DNA of 5,323 bases from JBCFBK01 sp039679975 (GTDB lineage: Bacteria > Bacteroidota > Bacteroidia > Bacteroidales > Prolixibacteraceae): NCBI GenBank assembly GCA_039679975.1, contig JBDKTZ010000348.1:1-5323 (forward strand), read 5' to 3'. The notes beneath the pieces are model-generated. The model had not been told where the DNA came from and made no database searches. It was given only the letters and a program-made list of their open reading frames with translations. The stretch's first letter is position 1, and each line of letters begins with the position of its first letter. Of this stretch, positions 1 to 5,323 are shown piece by piece. A program made the position numbers and the translations under genes.

Positions 1-126
1 GCATGGGGCACCAATGCGACCAGCAACTCGATCCGCAATTTACAAAGCGGACAGATCCAACAATATGCACTGGTCTTTTTGTTGGGTGCGCTGGCGTTGA
101 TATTAACCCTTTTACTGACTTTCTAA
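1..126 (+). CDS. nuoL: NADH-quinone oxidoreductase subunit L, C-terminal end (partial)
   Basis: Frame 1 is open from the window edge to TAA at 124-126 and gives 41 residues with no start. The tail has a short polar stretch (NSIRNLQSGQIQQYA) followed by a single hydrophobic segment (LVFLLGALALILTLLL). This is the usual end of NuoL: a 'lR.lQtG..q.Ya' linker and then the last transmembrane helix. NuoL is the most distal antiporter-like, proton-pumping subunit of complex I in the cytoplasmic membrane. Its position 12 nt before nuoM matches the conserved L-M-N order. The identification rests on this tail plus the context; the catalytic core and the long lateral helix lie outside the window or cannot be judged. 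Confidence 0.88.
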   Translation, partial: AWGTNATSNSIRNLQSGQIQQYALVFLLGALALILTLLLTF

Positions 127-138
127 AGAATAAAAATA

Positions 139-1620
139 ATGAACATTTTATTCCTATTTGTAATTATCCCGCTGTTGATGCTCGCCGGACTCTGGGTGTC
201 CAAAGGAGAAAAAGCCGTCAAAGCGGTAATGGTTGCCGGAAGTTCGGCTTTGCTGGCATTGTCTGTCACCCTTACTGTAATTTACCTAAGTGAACGGAGC
301 GCCGGCAATACGGCAGAAATGCTCTTCCGCACCGACCTTAACTGGTATGCGCCCCTTCACATTGCGTTCTCAACAGGAGTTGACGGAATATCGGTGGCTA
401 TGCTGTTGCTTAGCTCCATCATTGTTTTTACGGGCACTTTTGCTTCCTGGCAAATGAAATTTCAGACCAAAGAATATTTCCTGTGGTTTACCCTGCTTAG
501 CATGGGTGTTTTTGGCTTTTTCATCTCGATCGACATGTTCACCATGTTCATGTTCTATGAGATCGCGCTGATCCCCATGTACCTGCTCATCGGTGTTTGG
601 GGAAGCGGACGCAAGGAATATTCGGCCATGAAACTGACCCTGATGCTGATGGGCGGTTCAGCCTTTCTGCTGGTCGGGATCCTCGGGATCTATTTCGGCA
701 GTGGCGCAACAACCATGAATGTTCTGGAAATTGCCAAACTGCATACTATTCCCTTCAGCCAGCAACTGATCTGGTTCCCGCTTACGTTCGTCGGATTTGG
801 AGTTTTAGGAGCGCTGTTCCCGTTCCATACCTGGAGTCCCGACGGTCACGCTTCGGCGCCTACGGCCGTGTCAATGCTTCACGCCGGCGTACTGATGAAG
901 CTGGGAGGATACGGATGCTTCCGTATCGCTATTTTCCTGATGCCTGAGGCTGCACAGGAGCTTGGATGGATCTTCCTGATCCTGACATCGATCAGCGTGG
1001 TTTACGGAGCTTTCAGCGCCATTGTACAAACCGATCTGAAATACATCAATGCCTATTCCTCGGTAAGCCACTGCGGACTGGTGCTCTTTGCCATCCTCAT
1101 GATGACGCGTACCGCCTTTACCGGAGCCATCCTGCAGATGCTTAGCCACGGACTCATCACAGCCCTCTTCTTCGCCCTGATCGGGATGATCTACGGACGT
1201 ACCCACACCCGCGATATCCGCGAACTCGGAGGATTGATGAAGATCATGCCCTTCCTGGCCGTGTGTTATGTGATCGCTGGTTTGGCAAACCTCGGGTTGC
1301 CTGGATTCAGCGGCTTTGTTGCCGAAATGACCATCTTTGTCGGATCATTCCTTCATACCGATACCTTCCACCGGGCGCTGGTCATCATCGCTACCACGTC
1401 GATCGTGATCACCGCTGTTTACATTTTGCGGCTGGTGGGCAAGATCCTTTACGGCAATCATGTGAATGAACACCATCTGGAACTGACCGATGCCACCTGG
1501 GATGAACGTTTTGCCGTGATCTGCCTGGTAATTTGCATTGCAGGCCTGGGTATGGCGCCATGGTGGATCAATGATATGATCAGCGAAAGCATGTTACCGG
1601 TTTTGCAGTTCTTAAAATAA
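139..1620 (+). CDS. nuoM: NADH-quinone oxidoreductase subunit M (proton-pumping membrane subunit)
   Basis: NuoM is one of three antiporter-like membrane subunits of complex I. It couples NADH oxidation and quinone reduction to proton export across the cytoplasmic membrane. The 493-residue product is close to the E. coli length (about 509) and is almost wholly hydrophobic, consistent with about 14 helices. Family motifs seen include TM5 FYEIALIPMY with Glu141, PFHTWSPDGHASAPTAVS at about 228-245, TM8 Lys254 in AGVLMKLGGYG, SVSHCG with His311, LSHG with His337, the RTHTRDIRELGGL loop at about 354-366, and TM12 Glu396. The residue that aligns with the essential TM7 Lys of E. coli NuoM (K234, seven before the PFH/PLH His) is Leu223, and no Lys lies nearby. 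The ATG at 139 follows an A/T-rich leader with no Shine-Dalgarno, as is common in Bacteroidota. It is 12 nt after nuoL and 28 nt before nuoN, so all three are probably cotranscribed. Confidence 0.97.
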   Translation: MNILFLFVIIPLLMLAGLWVSKGEKAVKAVMVAGSSALLALSVTLTVIYLSERSAGNTAEMLFRTDLNWYAPLHIAFSTGVDGISVAMLLLSSIIVFTGTFASWQMKFQTKEYFLWFTLLSMGVFGFFISIDMFTMFMFYEIALIPMYLLIGVWGSGRKEYSAMKLTLMLMGGSAFLLVGILGIYFGSGATTMNVLEIAKLHTIPFSQQLIWFPLTFVGFGVLGALFPFHTWSPDGHASAPTAVSMLHAGVLMKLGGYGCFRIAIFLMPEAAQELGWIFLILTSISVVYGAFSAIVQTDLKYINAYSSVSHCGLVLFAILMMTRTAFTGAILQMLSHGLITALFFALIGMIYGRTHTRDIRELGGLMKIMPFLAVCYVIAGLANLGLPGFSGFVAEMTIFVGSFLHTDTFHRALVIIATTSIVITAVYILRLVGKILYGNHVNEHHLELTDATWDERFAVICLVICIAGLGMAPWWINDMISESMLPVLQFLK

Positions 1621-1648
1621 TGTCAATCAACTAATCACCATACAGACA

Positions 1649-3088
1649 ATGGATTATTCACAATTCCTGTATATGAAAGAAGAGCTTTCGCTCGTAGCAG
1701 TCATCGCCATCATCCTGGTGGCCGACTTCTTCATGAGCCCGGATGCTCATAAAAAAGGCGGGAAACCCCGTCTGAATACCTTTATGCCCATTCTGGTGCT
1801 GACTATCCACACGGTTATCAATCTTTTCCCGGGACAAGCCGGAGATGCTTTCGGAGGCATGTATCACTATGTTCCGATGCATACCATCATTAAATCGATC
1901 CTCAGCATTGGTACGCTCATCATTTTTCTGATGGCACATGAATGGATGGCCCGTGAAGATACCGCGCATAAGCAAGGCGAATTTTACGTACTGACGCTGA
2001 GCACCCTGCTGGGTATGTATTTTATGATTTCGGCAGGACATTTTCTGATGTTCTTTATCGGACTCGAAACCGCATCCATTCCGATGGCGGCACTAGTCGC
2101 ATTCGATAAATACCGGCACAATTCTGCCGAGGCCGGTGCAAAATACATCCTCTCGTCTCTGTTCTCCAGCGGTCTGCTGCTGTATGGCATCTCGCTGATC
2201 TACGGAACCACCGGTACGCTTTATTTTGAAGACATCCCCGCCGGCATTAACGGCAATGCCCTTCAGATCATGGCGTTTGTCTTTTTCTTTGTAGGGATGG
2301 GATTCAAGATCTCACTGGTCCCATTTCACCTGTGGACAGCCGACGTGTATCAGGGAGCCCCAACCATGGTAACAAGCTATTTAAGCGTGGTATCGAAGAG
2401 TTCGGCCGCATTTGTGCTGATGGCTGTTCTGATCAAAGTATTTGCGCCTATTATGGCTCAATGGCAGGAAGTTTTGTTCTGGATCACCATTGCCTCCATT
2501 ACCATTGCCAACCTGTTTGCCATCCGGCAGCAAAACCTGAAACGATTCATGGCTTTCTCGGCTATCTCACAGGCCGGCTACATTATGCTTGGTGTGATTG
2601 GAGGAAGTCCCGAAGGAATGACCGCTTTGGTCTATTACGTGCTGGTTTACCTGGTTGCCACCCTGGGCGTGTTTGCCGTTGTCGCCATTATCGAGCAGAA
2701 AACCGGCAAAGTGAATATGGACGATTACAACGGACTTTACCTGACCAACCCGAAACTCTCAGTCCTGATGACCCTGGCACTGTTCTCGCTGGCCGGAATT
2801 CCGCCGTTTGCCGGATTCTTCAGCAAGTTTTTCATTTTCATGGCTGCCTTCAGGGAAGGATTTCATCTGCTGGTCTTTATTGCTCTGGTCAACACGGTCA
2901 TTTCACTGTATTATTACCTGCTTATTGTGAAGGCCATGTTCATAAACAAAAGTGATACTCCGGTTTTCACTTTCAAAAGCGATATTTACAGCAGGATCGG
3001 TATGCTGATCTGTCTTGCAGGTATCCTGATTATCGGGATCGCCAGTATTGTCTATGAAGTTATCGATCAGTTCAGCTTCGGCATATAG
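1649..3088 (+). CDS. nuoN: NADH-quinone oxidoreductase subunit N (proton-pumping membrane subunit)
   Basis: NuoN is the antiporter-like subunit that lies closest to the quinone-binding arm among the L, M and N set, and it takes part in proton translocation in the cytoplasmic membrane. The product has 479 residues (E. coli about 485) and multiple hydrophobic helices. Conserved charged positions are all present: Glu140 in TM5 (GLETASIPM), Lys165 in EAGAKYIL, Lys220 in TM7 (GMGFKISLVPFHLW), the DVYQGAP motif at 232-238, Lys250 in TM8 (VVSKSSA), and Lys393 in TM12 (GFFSKFF) after AGIPPFAG. The start at 1649 was chosen because it gives the full family length; Met9 is a possible alternative. It is the last gene of the nuo cluster, ends with TAG, and is followed within about 20 nt by a strong terminator hairpin. 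Confidence 0.97.
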   Translation: MDYSQFLYMKEELSLVAVIAIILVADFFMSPDAHKKGGKPRLNTFMPILVLTIHTVINLFPGQAGDAFGGMYHYVPMHTIIKSILSIGTLIIFLMAHEWMAREDTAHKQGEFYVLTLSTLLGMYFMISAGHFLMFFIGLETASIPMAALVAFDKYRHNSAEAGAKYILSSLFSSGLLLYGISLIYGTTGTLYFEDIPAGINGNALQIMAFVFFFVGMGFKISLVPFHLWTADVYQGAPTMVTSYLSVVSKSSAAFVLMAVLIKVFAPIMAQWQEVLFWITIASITIANLFAIRQQNLKRFMAFSAISQAGYIMLGVIGGSPEGMTALVYYVLVYLVATLGVFAVVAIIEQKTGKVNMDDYNGLYLTNPKLSVLMTLALFSLAGIPPFAGFFSKFFIFMAAFREGFHLLVFIALVNTVISLYYYLLIVKAMFINKSDTPVFTFKSDIYSRIGMLICLAGILIIGIASIVYEVIDQFSFGI

Positions 3089-3109
3089 ATCTTTAGTATT
3101 TACCCAATG

Positions 3110-3148
3110 TAACAAAGCCTGGCTCTTTCAGTGAGCCAGGCTTTGTTA
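3110..3148 (+). terminator. Intrinsic terminator hairpin after nuoN
   Basis: AACAAAGCCTGGCTC at 3111-3125 is perfectly complementary to GAGCCAGGCTTTGTT at 3133-3147, with a 7-nt loop TTTCAGT. One further T-A pair (3110/3148) makes a 16-bp stem. The descending arm ends in a T-rich stretch (CTTTGTTATTTC) rather than a pure T-run. It begins 22 nt after the nuoN stop, so it most likely ends the nuo transcript. Confidence 0.85.
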
Positions 3149-3172
3149 TTTCAACATTTCTTCCTATCTTCG
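3143..3172 (+). promoter_or_regulatory. Candidate Bacteroidota-type promoter for the toxin-antitoxin pair
   Basis: TATCTTCG at 3165-3172 matches the Bacteroidota -7 element TAnnTTTG at all but one defined position. A TTG at 3143-3145 (within TTTG, 3142-3145) lies 19 nt upstream, in the range expected for the -33 element. Transcription would then start near 3178-3180, leaving a leader of about 18-20 nt before the antitoxin ATG. The -33 element lies inside the right arm of the nuo terminator. This is a match by eye to a degenerate consensus. Confidence 0.45.
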
Positions 3173-3174
3173 CT

Positions 3175-3200
3175 CATGTGATAAATTATTTTATCAAATG
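3175..3200. promoter_or_regulatory. Palindromic candidate operator at the antitoxin start
   Basis: TGATAAA (3179-3185) and TTTATCA (3190-3196) are perfect inverted repeats around a 4-nt spacer TTAT. After one mismatched pair (3178/3197) the symmetry resumes as CAT (3175-3177) with ATG (3198-3200), so the second half includes the antitoxin start codon. The site covers the predicted transcription start. Antitoxins of the Xre/ParS family commonly bind palindromes in their own promoter, so autoregulation by the downstream gene product is the likely role. That role is inferred from position and symmetry only. Confidence 0.6.
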
Positions 3201-3656
3201 ATAGAAGAAGTAAAAAGAACGACCAGGCATTTTAACAGGCTCACGCAAATTGTAGGAAAAAAAAACATCGGGATTGAGATCGAAAGCCCTTTCGACTTTA
3301 TTTCGATTGCCAATGAAGGGATCACGGCAACCATTATCCGCAATTTCATGGAGAGCTTTAAAATTCCCTTAGGTACAACTGCTGAACTGCTGGATATTTC
3401 AGAACCGACGCTCTACCGGTGGTTTAAATCCAATAAAACACTTGACCGGAATTTTTCCGTCAAGCTACTGGATATCATTGATTTGTTCGTTTTAGGAGCA
3501 GAAGTATTTGAGGGGCAGGAAAATTTTATGAAGTGGATTGACCTCGCCAATACAGCCATCGGCGGACTAAAGCCAAAGGAACTCATCGAAATTCCGGGTG
3601 GGATTTCAAAAGTTAAAGATCTCTTAGGCCGGATCGAATACGGCGTATATAGCTAA
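3198..3656 (+). CDS. Type II antitoxin, Xre/MbcA/ParS family (DUF2384 toxin-binding domain)
   Basis: This 152-residue protein is the probable antitoxin that neutralises the RES toxin encoded 2 nt downstream. The middle (about residues 55-88) looks like a helix-turn-helix: PLGTTAELLDISEPTLYRWF followed by a basic stretch. The C-terminus (about 108-152) has the DUF2384 toxin-binding pattern: an F..W...ANTAIGG segment, then 'P.ELI....G...V.DLLGRIEYGVYS', the conserved tail known to plug the RES active site in solved complexes. Length is normal for the family. The ATG at 3198 abuts a palindrome that is probably its own operator. Base composition is more AT-rich than in the nuo genes, and a run of nine A (3257-3265) crosses codons 20-23. 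Family assignment is firm; function as an antitoxin is inferred from family and partner. Confidence 0.92.
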   Translation: MIEEVKRTTRHFNRLTQIVGKKNIGIEIESPFDFISIANEGITATIIRNFMESFKIPLGTTAELLDISEPTLYRWFKSNKTLDRNFSVKLLDIIDLFVLGAEVFEGQENFMKWIDLANTAIGGLKPKELIEIPGGISKVKDLLGRIEYGVYS

Positions 3657-3658
3657 AC

Positions 3659-4147
3659 ATGAACGTTTACCGGATAACAGGAAGAAAACATGCCGGAGAT
3701 TTGTCAGGGGCCGGCGCCGCTCTTTATGGAGGAAGATGGAATAAAAAGGGAATTCCGGTCCTCTATACCGGCGAAAGTAAAGAAATTGCCCTGCTGGAAA
3801 CCATTGTACATACAACGATTATTCCCAGTCTCGATATTGTAACGATCCAAATCCCGGATGACTCCGTATCAGAACTGACCTTAAAGGATTTGCCGTCAAA
3901 CTGGACCCGGTATCCGGCACCTGATATTCTTGCTGAAATTGCAGAAAAATGGATTCTTTCGAATGCAAGCTTAGCACTTAAAGTACCCAGTTGCATTATT
4001 CACAGTGCTCACAATTATATCCTGAACTGCAAACATCCGGATTACAGCAAAATAGAAATAGTAAGCCGCAAAAACTTCAACCTGGACTCCAGGTTAATCC
4101 GGCAGCCAAACGATCCATCCATTCCGAAAGACTTCAGAACGCTTTAA
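3659..4147 (+). CDS. RES-domain toxin of a type II toxin-antitoxin system
   Basis: The 162-residue product is a RES family toxin, named for conserved Arg, Glu and Ser. Visible signature positions are YRI near the N-terminus (Arg5), GGRWN (Arg26), LYTGES (Tyr36), ALLET (Glu47) and the VPS motif (Ser111), followed by NYILNCKHPDYSKI, which matches the usual 'N.l.Np.HPdf..i' stretch. All signature residues are intact, so the toxin is likely functional. Characterised relatives act on NAD: MbcT and the Pseudomonas putida Res toxin deplete NAD+, and ParT ADP-ribosylates Prs. Which activity applies here cannot be told from sequence. The start lies 2 nt after the antitoxin stop, indicating an operon with translational coupling. 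It ends 50 nt before the stop of a convergent lipoprotein gene. Confidence 0.93.
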   Translation: MNVYRITGRKHAGDLSGAGAALYGGRWNKKGIPVLYTGESKEIALLETIVHTTIIPSLDIVTIQIPDDSVSELTLKDLPSNWTRYPAPDILAEIAEKWILSNASLALKVPSCIIHSAHNYILNCKHPDYSKIEIVSRKNFNLDSRLIRQPNDPSIPKDFRTL

Positions 4148-4167
4148 AAAGATCATTTCACCTGATC
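4145..4167 (-). terminator. Weak candidate terminator between convergent genes
   Basis: GATCA (4151-4155) and TGATC (4163-4167) form a 5-bp inverted repeat with a 7-nt loop. Read on the minus strand, the stem is followed directly by TTTTTAAAG, so it could end the DUF4249 transcript 31 nt after its stop codon. The short, A/T-containing stem makes it weak. Read on the plus strand it has no T-run, and no separate terminator for the toxin gene is seen. Confidence 0.3.
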
Positions 4168-4197
4168 CCAAAAAGATGCATCCCTGACACGATCCCG

Positions 4198-5064
4198 TTA
4201 CTGACCCGAATTCAAATGCAGGACTTTTATTTTCCGGTCAATCGAATAGGCGGCGAAGAAACCCCAGGCCTTTCGCGGCCCGGAAATATTGGTCCTTATA
4301 TTCGCCGGATTACCGCTCAGAGGATTGGAGCCATAGAACTCCCAAAGCGTATCGTCCAGAAACTGATAGTAGTGGTAAGGTATATGCGAAAGTTCCAGCA
4401 TGATTTTATCGCCGTCTTTTACGATATATTGCTTAATTTCCTGGTCGAGATAGATTACCGGCTCATCTTCGGCCCGTTGACCGTTAAAGAGCTCATCGTC
4501 TGTAAAACTCCATTCATGCAGGGAGTCGGTCACCATAAAGTTATTGACGCTCGCCCGGTACAGATAGGCATCGTCCGGGGTAGGATCTTCCTGTGAATAA
4601 TAGCTGATCTGAAGCACGTCGGTGTAAAACTTGTGTACCACTGCAACCCCGATCGAATCCAGTACAGGGAACGGCGGCATAGTGCTTTCGGCGGTATAGG
4701 TTTCGTCCTCTCCGTCCTCGTCGCTGTCCACTCCGGTAATGGTCAGGCGATAGGTTTTACCCGGCATACCATAAAAATCGGCTGCCGTCTTAAACAATCC
4801 CTCTTTTTGCGGGTCTTCGGTCAGTACGTAACTGGTCGTCCCGTCCGAAACCGTCACACTCGCACCCTCGACCGGATTTTCACCCGTTTCGTAATAGTCG
4901 GAGGTGTAACTTAACCGAACCCAGTGGGCGGTTGTATCGGTAGTGATCTGGCCTTCGACCATCAGCATCCGCGTGCCCTGGCTCTTCAGGGGCAGGTCAA
5001 TGTCTTCCGTGCAGGCTGTTGCGATTAAAGCGGCCAGCAGGGTATAAATATATCGTTGTTTCAT
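4198..5064 (-). CDS. DUF4249 domain-containing outer-membrane lipoprotein
   Basis: This 288-residue protein has a short lipoprotein signal: basic MKQR, hydrophobic YIYTLLAALIA, then ATAC with Cys18 as the predicted lipidated residue. Acidic residues follow at once (TEDID), resembling Bacteroidota signals that send lipoproteins to the cell surface. The mature part fits DUF4249: MLMVEGQITTDT near 33-44, V.LSYTSDY at 49-57, VEGASVTVSDG at 65-75, GKTYRLTI at 102-109, and a C-terminal NPANIRTNISG segment with GFFAAYS at 252-274. Length is within the family's range. An acidic insert, DSDEDGEDE, lies at 113-121. No enzymatic function is known for the family; its members usually sit beside TonB-dependent receptors and may help capture substrate, which is inference. 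It starts 5 nt after the receptor stop, so the two are cotranscribed. The start at 5064 was chosen because it supplies the signal peptide. Confidence 0.9.
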   Translation of the reverse strand: MKQRYIYTLLAALIATACTEDIDLPLKSQGTRMLMVEGQITTDTTAHWVRLSYTSDYYETGENPVEGASVTVSDGTTSYVLTEDPQKEGLFKTAADFYGMPGKTYRLTITGVDSDEDGEDETYTAESTMPPFPVLDSIGVAVVHKFYTDVLQISYYSQEDPTPDDAYLYRASVNNFMVTDSLHEWSFTDDELFNGQRAEDEPVIYLDQEIKQYIVKDGDKIMLELSHIPYHYYQFLDDTLWEFYGSNPLSGNPANIRTNISGPRKAWGFFAAYSIDRKIKVLHLNSGQ

Positions 5065-5069
5065 GACGC

Positions 5070-5323
5070 TCAGAATTTTAAGTTATAGGTAATTGACGGT
5101 ACGAAGGTAAACAGGTACAGGTTTTTGGCTTTCATCACCTTTGGGTTATCGTCGTCAGCTTCAAACTGGATGGCCCAGGTATTGCGCCGTCCGTATGCAT
5201 TGTACAGCGAAAAGCTCAGGTCACGTTCAACCTTTCCCCAGTTGCGCAGCTTGTGCGTGTACGACAGATCAAGCCGGTGATAAGCCGGGAAACGTTCCGA
5301 GTTCCGGTCGGAGTAGACAGGCA
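5070..5323 (-). CDS. TonB-dependent receptor, C-terminal end (partial)
   Basis: The minus strand is open from the window edge to TGA (complement of 5070-5072), giving the last 83 residues. They show the closing beta-strands of an outer-membrane barrel: RFPAYHRLDLSYTHKL, then a strand with DLSFSLYNAYGRRNTW, and a final strand FVPSITYNLKF ending in the terminal aromatic residue required for barrel assembly. The 'R.PaYhRLDLs' and 'slYN.ygr.N' patterns are typical of TonB-dependent receptors of Bacteroidota. These take up siderophores, glycans or other ligands using TonB energy. The plug and TonB box lie beyond the window, so substrate and subfamily cannot be named. The gene precedes the DUF4249 lipoprotein by 5 nt, an arrangement common in this phylum. 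Confidence 0.9.
   Translation of the reverse strand, partial: PVYSDRNSERFPAYHRLDLSYTHKLRNWGKVERDLSFSLYNAYGRRNTWAIQFEADDDNPKVMKAKNLYLFTFVPSITYNLKF

Noticed and set aside
3..293. A 96-codon plus-strand open frame crossing the nuoL/nuoM junction.
   Set aside because: It overlaps the nuoL tail and the nuoM start in a different frame, and both of those have clear homologous sequence.
871..1206. A 111-codon minus-strand open frame inside nuoM.
   Set aside because: It is fully antisense to conserved NuoM coding sequence and has no family resemblance, so it is a composition-driven shadow.
2332..2955. A 207-codon open frame inside nuoN in another frame.
   Set aside because: The translation is rich in Cys, His and Arg and lacks domain character. 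It lies wholly within nuoN, whose frame is strongly supported.
3110..3148. The long perfect inverted repeat as a possible mobile-element end or CRISPR-like unit.
   Set aside because: It is a single hairpin with a 7-nt loop placed just after an operon's last stop codon. No second copy, transposase or spacer pattern is seen, so terminator is the simpler reading.
4148..4197. The gap between convergent genes as a possible small RNA or attachment site.
   Set aside because: Only 50 nt remain, with a weak 5-bp stem and no repeat matching the other side of the toxin-antitoxin pair.
3991..4596. A 201-codon plus-strand open frame overlapping the toxin end and running antisense to the DUF4249 gene.
   Set aside because: It overlaps two well-supported genes, has no recognisable domain, and its first part is an out-of-frame reading of the RES gene. 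It is a shadow of the minus-strand lipoprotein.

Overview
The window looks like a chromosomal segment of a Bacteroidota member. The grounds are the NuoM and NuoN sequence style, A/T-rich translation starts without Shine-Dalgarno motifs, a candidate TTTG / TAnnTTTG-type promoter, and a TonB-dependent receptor followed by a DUF4249 lipoprotein, a pairing typical of that phylum. No closer placement is possible from the sequence alone.

Left part (1-3088, + strand): the distal end of a complex I operon, reading nuoL (last 41 codons only), nuoM and nuoN, tightly spaced. These are the three antiporter-like, proton-pumping membrane subunits of NADH:quinone oxidoreductase. NuoN keeps all the expected charged residues. 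NuoM keeps its TM5 Glu, TM8 Lys and TM12 Glu, but has Leu where the TM7 Lys of the E. coli family is expected. A strong 15-16 bp hairpin (3110-3148) closes the operon.

Middle part (3142-4147, + strand): a compact, visibly more AT-rich type II toxin-antitoxin pair. An Xre/ParS (DUF2384) antitoxin lies 2 nt upstream of a RES-domain toxin that keeps the Arg, Tyr, Glu and Ser signature positions. A candidate promoter overlaps the nuo terminator arm. An imperfect palindrome covers the predicted transcription start and runs into the antitoxin ATG, a plausible operator for autorepression. RES toxins of characterised systems consume NAD+ or ADP-ribosylate Prs.

Right part (4198-5323, - strand): a convergent outer-membrane operon with the C-terminal 83 residues of a TonB-dependent receptor, then 5 nt later a DUF4249 lipoprotein with an acidic stretch just after the lipidated Cys. 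The two probably form an outer-membrane uptake unit of unknown substrate. A weak hairpin plus T-run between the convergent genes may end this transcript.

Nothing here is a wholly new system. The best leads are the missing pumping lysine in NuoM, the operator/promoter/terminator overlap of the RES-Xre module, and the uncharacterised receptor-DUF4249 pair.
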